Positions 5,891-9,240 of a stretch of 9,240 nucleotides of DNA are shown here, in pieces. The notes beneath the pieces are model-generated. The model saw only the letters and a program-made list of their open reading frames with translations. It had not been told where the DNA came from and did not search any database. The DNA lies in the NCBI GenBank assembly GCA_902806375.1, contig CADCWK010000066.1:1-9240 (forward strand), read 5' to 3'. Within the stretch, counting starts at the first letter, position 1. Each line of letters begins with the position of its first letter. Position numbers and translations under genes: made by a program. The stretch is from an uncultured Thermomicrobiales bacterium. Lineage in GTDB: Bacteria; Chloroflexota; Chloroflexia; Thermomicrobiales; UBA6265.

Positions 5891-7957
5891 GTGGAGCAGA
5901 CGACCGTCAATGGCCGCTATCGCATCGACGCGCGCATCGGCGATGGCGGCATGGCCGAGGTCTATCTCGGTCACGACCTGCTGCTCAATCGCTCGGTCGC
6001 CGTCAAGATGCTCAGAGAGCAGTTCGCCCGCGACGCCAGCGTCCGGCTCCGCTTCGAGCGGGAGGCCCAGGCCGCCGCCAACTTCTCCCACCCCCACATC
6101 GTCGAGGTCTACGACGTCGGCGAGCACGACGCGCTGCCGTACATCGTCATGGAGTACGTCCGCGGTGAGACGCTCAAGCAGGTCATCGACGAGGAGGGCC
6201 CGTTCGACCCGGACGACGTCTCGGCGCTGCTGGAGCAGATCGGCTCGGCCCTGGACTACGCCCACGCCCGCGGCGTCGTCCACCGCGACGTCAAGCCCCA
6301 GAACATCCTCGTCGACAGCGACGGGCTGGCCAAGATCGCCGACTTCGGGATCGCCAAGGCCATCTCCGATTCCAATCTGACCGAGACCGGCACCGGGATC
6401 GGGACGGTGCACTACCTGTCACCCGAGCAGGCCAATGGCCTGATGGCGACGCCGTCCTCCGACGTCTACTCGCTCGGCATCGTCGCCTTCGAGATGCTGA
6501 CGCAGGCCCTCCCGTTCGACGCCGAATCGCCGGTCGCCGTCGCGGTGGCCCATACCCGCGACGAGCCGCCCCGCCCGTCGACGGTCGAGCCGACGATCAC
6601 CGGGGCCGTCGACGCGATCGTCCTGCGGGCGCTGGAGAAGGACCCGACCCGGCGCTACCGGTCGGCCGGCGAGTTCGCGGGCACGATGTCCGACTGGAAG
6701 CACTACAGGGCGCCGAACCGCTCCCGGAGTGGTGAGCACCGCGGTGGCCAGCCGTACCCGGACGGCCCGGCGAGCCGCTACGCCACGCCACACCCACTGG
6801 ATGCGGCCGCGACCGTCGCGCTCTCGACCGAGGGGAGCCGTCAAGAGTCCGGTCCGCGGTTCGCGGCCTCGACGACCGGGGACACGGCCTGGGCGGCGCC
6901 AGCCGGGCGACCGGCTCCGGCCGGACCGCCCGTCGCGCGCCCACCACTCAGCCCGCAGATGGCACCCGCCGCCGTCCTGGCCGGCGACGGGCGCCGGAAC
7001 GATGTTGGCTGCGGGACCTGGGCGACCGGTGCCGGCGTCCTTGTGGCCCTCGTCGCACTGATCGTGATCGGCGCGTGGTTCTCGGACGGCGTGCCTGCGG
7101 GCTTCCCGAGCCTCGGCTTCGGGTCTGGCGACAGTGCCAGTGAGCAGGCCGCGACCCCTGGCCCCTCCGGTGCCCTCGCGGAGGGGGCCGCTCCGGCAGG
7201 CCGGGTGGTCGCGCCGACGGCCACCGCCCTCGCCCGAACGACCACCGCGCCGAACCTCGTCGGCCTGACGGTCGACGCGGCCCGGGCAGCGCTCGCCAGC
7301 GAAGGGTTGTCCATCAACGTCACCACCGAGACGCGATTCAGCGACACCGTGCCAGCGGACGCCATCGCGCAGCAGGACCCCCCGGCCGGGATGGAGATCG
7401 CCCGAGGTGGAGTGGTCGCTGTGATCCGGAGCCGTGGGGCCGCCAACATCGATCTCAGCCGCCTCGGTCTGATCGGTCTGCCGACCGACCAGGCGATCGC
7501 GGCCGTCGAGGGGGCGGGGCTCCGGGTCGTCCAGGCGCCGATCGGGAGTCCGACGGTGCCGTTCGGCGCTGTCGCGCAGACCGACCCGGCCGGGGTCGTC
7601 CCGCCCGGCTCGACGGTCACGCTGCTGGTCAGCCAGGGCGACACGATCCTGCTACCGACCGGGATCTTCGGTGAGAACGGCGAGACCGCCACCACGCAGC
7701 TGACCGAGGCCGGGTTCGTCATCGGCGGTGGGGACACGGCCAACCGGGCGGCGATCGAGGCGGCGGGTGTTGACCTCGCGGCGGCCGGGATCGAAGATGG
7801 CGACGTCGTCGGTGTCCAGAACGCCGATGGCACGGCCAACTTCGGCGCCTGGCTCCCACCCGGCACCGAACTGACGCTGGTCACCTACGACGCGAGCCGC
7901 GACGCCGAGGGCCGCACCGATGGCGATGGGTCCGCCACGCGATCCGGACAGGACTGA
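5891..7957 (+). CDS. pknB: PknB/PrkC-type Ser/Thr protein kinase with extracellular PASTA repeats
   Basis: A 688-residue single-pass membrane kinase that would phosphorylate cytoplasmic Ser/Thr targets in response to cell-wall fragments bound outside. The kinase domain (~8-270) has the glycine loop IGDGGMAEVY, Lys39, Glu58, the catalytic loop HRDVKPQN (Asp133), DFG at 151-153, activation-loop threonines (164-172) and SPE at 177-179, so it looks active. A Pro/Ala/Gly-rich linker of about 100 residues leads to the membrane helix (~379-397, GVLVALVALIVIGAWF). Outside are PASTA repeats at ~453-516 and ~520-586, and a longer, degenerate third (~587-670) ending in the PASTA-like WLPPGTELTLVTY. The GTG at 5891 is chosen because GGGAGG lies 10 bases upstream; GTG 5873 has no ribosome site and would add 6 residues. 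The next gene overlaps its 3' end by 38 bp. No phosphatase, RodA/FtsW or penicillin-binding gene is adjacent, unlike many pknB loci. Confidence 0.95.
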   Translation: MEQTTVNGRYRIDARIGDGGMAEVYLGHDLLLNRSVAVKMLREQFARDASVRLRFEREAQAAANFSHPHIVEVYDVGEHDALPYIVMEYVRGETLKQVIDEEGPFDPDDVSALLEQIGSALDYAHARGVVHRDVKPQNILVDSDGLAKIADFGIAKAISDSNLTETGTGIGTVHYLSPEQANGLMATPSSDVYSLGIVAFEMLTQALPFDAESPVAVAVAHTRDEPPRPSTVEPTITGAVDAIVLRALEKDPTRRYRSAGEFAGTMSDWKHYRAPNRSRSGEHRGGQPYPDGPASRYATPHPLDAAATVALSTEGSRQESGPRFAASTTGDTAWAAPAGRPAPAGPPVARPPLSPQMAPAAVLAGDGRRNDVGCGTWATGAGVLVALVALIVIGAWFSDGVPAGFPSLGFGSGDSASEQAATPGPSGALAEGAAPAGRVVAPTATALARTTTAPNLVGLTVDAARAALASEGLSINVTTETRFSDTVPADAIAQQDPPAGMEIARGGVVAVIRSRGAANIDLSRLGLIGLPTDQAIAAVEGAGLRVVQAPIGSPTVPFGAVAQTDPAGVVPPGSTVTLLVSQGDTILLPTGIFGENGETATTQLTEAGFVIGGGDTANRAAIEAAGVDLAAAGIEDGDVVGVQNADGTANFGAWLPPGTELTLVTYDASRDAEGRTDGDGSATRSGQD

Positions 7958-8951
7958 CGCCCCAGTCGAGCCTGTTTCCACTGCCTCAGTGGCTCATGGC
8001 TGGGCGTCACGACCCATCGTCCCTCACCGCTCTACGCCTCCCTCTGACGAACCACCCGTCGCGGAGCCGCCCGTCGTCCTGTCCGACCCGTCACGGTGGT
8101 CGTCCAGTCGCTCCCTGAGCGTGACCACGTGGTCGGTGCTGACGACCATCGCCGTCACGGTGGCGCTGATGACGTTCGCCCTGCCGGCCTGGACCGCTTC
8201 CATGACGACACCCCGCGTGGTCCTGCTGGGCGGTGGATCATCGCTGTCGGTGCTGATCCTCGCCGGCGACGCCCGGGTCGTCATCGCTGCGGGCGAGGAT
8301 CCGGCGGAGTTCGGTCGCGCGTTCGACCGGGCGACGGCGATCTCGAGCCACCGGATCGACCTTTTGGTCGTCGCCGCGACGGGCAGCGATCTCGCCGTAC
8401 CCGCCGACCTCGCCGCCGGCGGTTCGGTGGGAGAGGTCGTCCGGCTCGGCGCCCCACACCCGGGTCGCGAGACCGGCGACCTGCCGCACGGGCTACCTCA
8501 ACTGCCACCCCTCGCCCGGATCGAGATCGCGCCTGGTGTCACCGCCCTGATCGAGACGGTCGAGATCCCCGGCCGGGACGACCAAGGCGACTTCGATCTC
8601 GCCTGGCGGGCTGAGATCCGCTCCGGCGCCGGCACGGTCACCGTCCTGTCGCACACGGACCACGCCGACGCGTTCGGGCCGCTCGGATCGCGCGGCGTGC
8701 TGGTCGCGGCGGACGGCGACGGTCTGGACAGCCTCCTGCCCTCGCCGGCCGGCGCGCTGGTCGTCAACGCGAACTCCGTCGAGGGCAGCGAGATCCGGGC
8801 CGGCCTCCCGCCACTCCTTACCGGTGACCTGCCAACGATCAGGGTTCACCCGGGCACCGCCGTCACCCTGCTCCTGACCGGCGCCGGCGTCCAGTTGCCC
8901 GGCGAGGATGTCGTGATGGTCAGACCAGCCGACGGTGCGGTGACCCCCTGA
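7920..8951 (+). CDS. Single-pass membrane protein with a degenerate ComEC-like metallo-beta-lactamase domain
   Basis: A 343-residue protein with no function known to me. Residues 1-66 are Pro/Ser/Thr-rich and probably disordered, and would be cytoplasmic. One membrane helix follows (~69-91, WSVLTTIAVTVALMTFALPAW). The rest is probably outside. Its layout parallels the soluble C-terminal domain of ComEC/Rec2: VVLLGGGSSLSVLILAGDARVVIAA matches the family's L-D-V-G-Q-G-D-A-hydrophobic opening, followed by IDLLVVAATGSDLA. Where active relatives have T-H-x-D-x-D-H, this protein has ATGSDLA (153-159), so metal binding is probably lost. The later TVTVLSHTDHAD (from 240) sits where relatives have L-L-T-G-D-A-E. 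This is a pattern comparison by eye. The start ATG at 7920 has GAGG 9 bases upstream and overlaps pknB by 38 bp, implying translational coupling. The Ser/Thr-rich cytoplasmic tail could be a kinase substrate (inference). Confidence 0.72.
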   Translation: MAMGPPRDPDRTDAPVEPVSTASVAHGWASRPIVPHRSTPPSDEPPVAEPPVVLSDPSRWSSSRSLSVTTWSVLTTIAVTVALMTFALPAWTASMTTPRVVLLGGGSSLSVLILAGDARVVIAAGEDPAEFGRAFDRATAISSHRIDLLVVAATGSDLAVPADLAAGGSVGEVVRLGAPHPGRETGDLPHGLPQLPPLARIEIAPGVTALIETVEIPGRDDQGDFDLAWRAEIRSGAGTVTVLSHTDHADAFGPLGSRGVLVAADGDGLDSLLPSPAGALVVNANSVEGSEIRAGLPPLLTGDLPTIRVHPGTAVTLLLTGAGVQLPGEDVVMVRPADGAVTP

Positions 8952-9240
8952 GCGACGGAGCGACCACCGATCCCGCCGGGATCAGCCATCTCGACGTCGT
9001 CCTTCCGTTCCTGCACTCCTGGGGTCGATACGCCGCGCTGCCACCGCGAGAGATCGCCGGCGCCTGGCGCTCCCACTACCACGACCTCCTGCCCACCGAT
9101 GTCCAGCGCTCACTCGAGCGTCACCGGTTTCCCGGCGACCTGACCCTCGCGCTCCCCAGGCTGGCGAACGGCGTCGGTGCGTTCGCCGCTAGCGCCGACG
9201 CCGTTCACCGGGCGGCCGTCACGGCGATTGCCCAGCTGTC
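8948..9240 (+). CDS. Unrecognised open reading frame, 5' part only, start unclear
   Basis: An open frame of about 97 codons that continues past the right edge. It shows coding-like composition (G/C third positions) and protein-like content such as DVVLPFLHSWGRYAALP, HDLLPTDVQRSLERH and ALPRLANGVGAFAA. No domain is recognised; it is mainly alpha-helical-looking, with no signal peptide or membrane segment so far. No ATG, GTG or TTG occurs in this frame between an in-frame stop at 8825 and the window end. The best start is therefore CTG 8948, overlapping the preceding stop as CTGA, which would be a rare start in a classic 4-bp coupled overlap. Alternatively the frame is joined to the preceding gene by a -1 shift or an indel in the C5 run at 8944-8948. 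No clear ribosome site is seen. The real gene is likely; the start and identity are not settled. Confidence 0.6.
   Translation, partial: MSDGATTDPAGISHLDVVLPFLHSWGRYAALPPREIAGAWRSHYHDLLPTDVQRSLERHRFPGDLTLALPRLANGVGAFAASADAVHRAAVTAIAQL

Noticed and set aside
5432..6412. Minus-strand frame of 326 codons running into the kinase
   Set aside because: Its N-terminal half is the antisense of the kinase domain; only the part inside the gap deserves a look.
6841..7884. Minus-strand frame of 347 codons inside the kinase
   Set aside because: Antisense shadow of the linker and PASTA region, rich in Pro/Ala/Ser/Arg without any motif.
1..9240. CRISPR arrays, tRNA/rRNA genes, insertion sequences, prophage or toxin-antitoxin genes
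   Set aside because: None seen: no regularly spaced repeats, no tRNA-like T-loop/acceptor structure, no transposase or terminal inverted repeats.

Overview
The window is very GC-rich (roughly 68-70% by eye), with Shine-Dalgarno-led genes on both strands and strong G/C third-codon-position bias. The gene set is a PASTA Ser/Thr kinase, an Mrp ATPase, an AI-2E-family permease, a DUF4438-like protein and a Rhizobium etli-type asparaginase. This suggests a high-GC Gram-positive-like or monoderm lineage, most likely Chloroflexota (Thermomicrobia/Limnocylindria-like), with Actinomycetota as the alternative. The assignment is inferred from gene content and style. No rRNA or tRNA marker is present.

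Left half (1-4040): four genes on the minus strand, transcribed right to left. They are a DUF4438-like protein (4040-3150), an AI-2E-family transporter (3037-1820), the Mrp/ApbC Fe-S carrier ATPase (1638-520) and an isochorismatase-fold cysteine hydrolase (428 to beyond the left edge). Gaps of 91-181 bp separate them, so they are co-oriented but not tightly coupled. A good sigma70-type promoter lies ahead of the first gene and a -10-like hexamer ahead of the transporter.

Centre (4041-5890): a divergent intergenic region, then an L-asparaginase II-family gene on the plus strand (4332-5348), then a 542-bp stretch with no convincing gene. That stretch holds a perfect 10-bp hairpin and, about 80-100 bp before the kinase, a perfect 20-bp palindrome that is a candidate operator.

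Right half (5891-9240): a plus-strand overlapping cluster. It starts with a PknB-type membrane kinase with extracellular PASTA repeats. A single-pass membrane protein follows, whose soluble part resembles the ComEC metallo-beta-lactamase-like domain with the metal-binding motif lost; it overlaps the kinase by 38 bp. An unrecognised reading frame then runs off the right edge and has no ATG, GTG or TTG start. The overlaps imply co-transcription and a functional link between kinase signalling and the two unknown proteins. This cluster is the most interesting part of the window. The rest is ordinary metabolism, cofactor assembly and transport.
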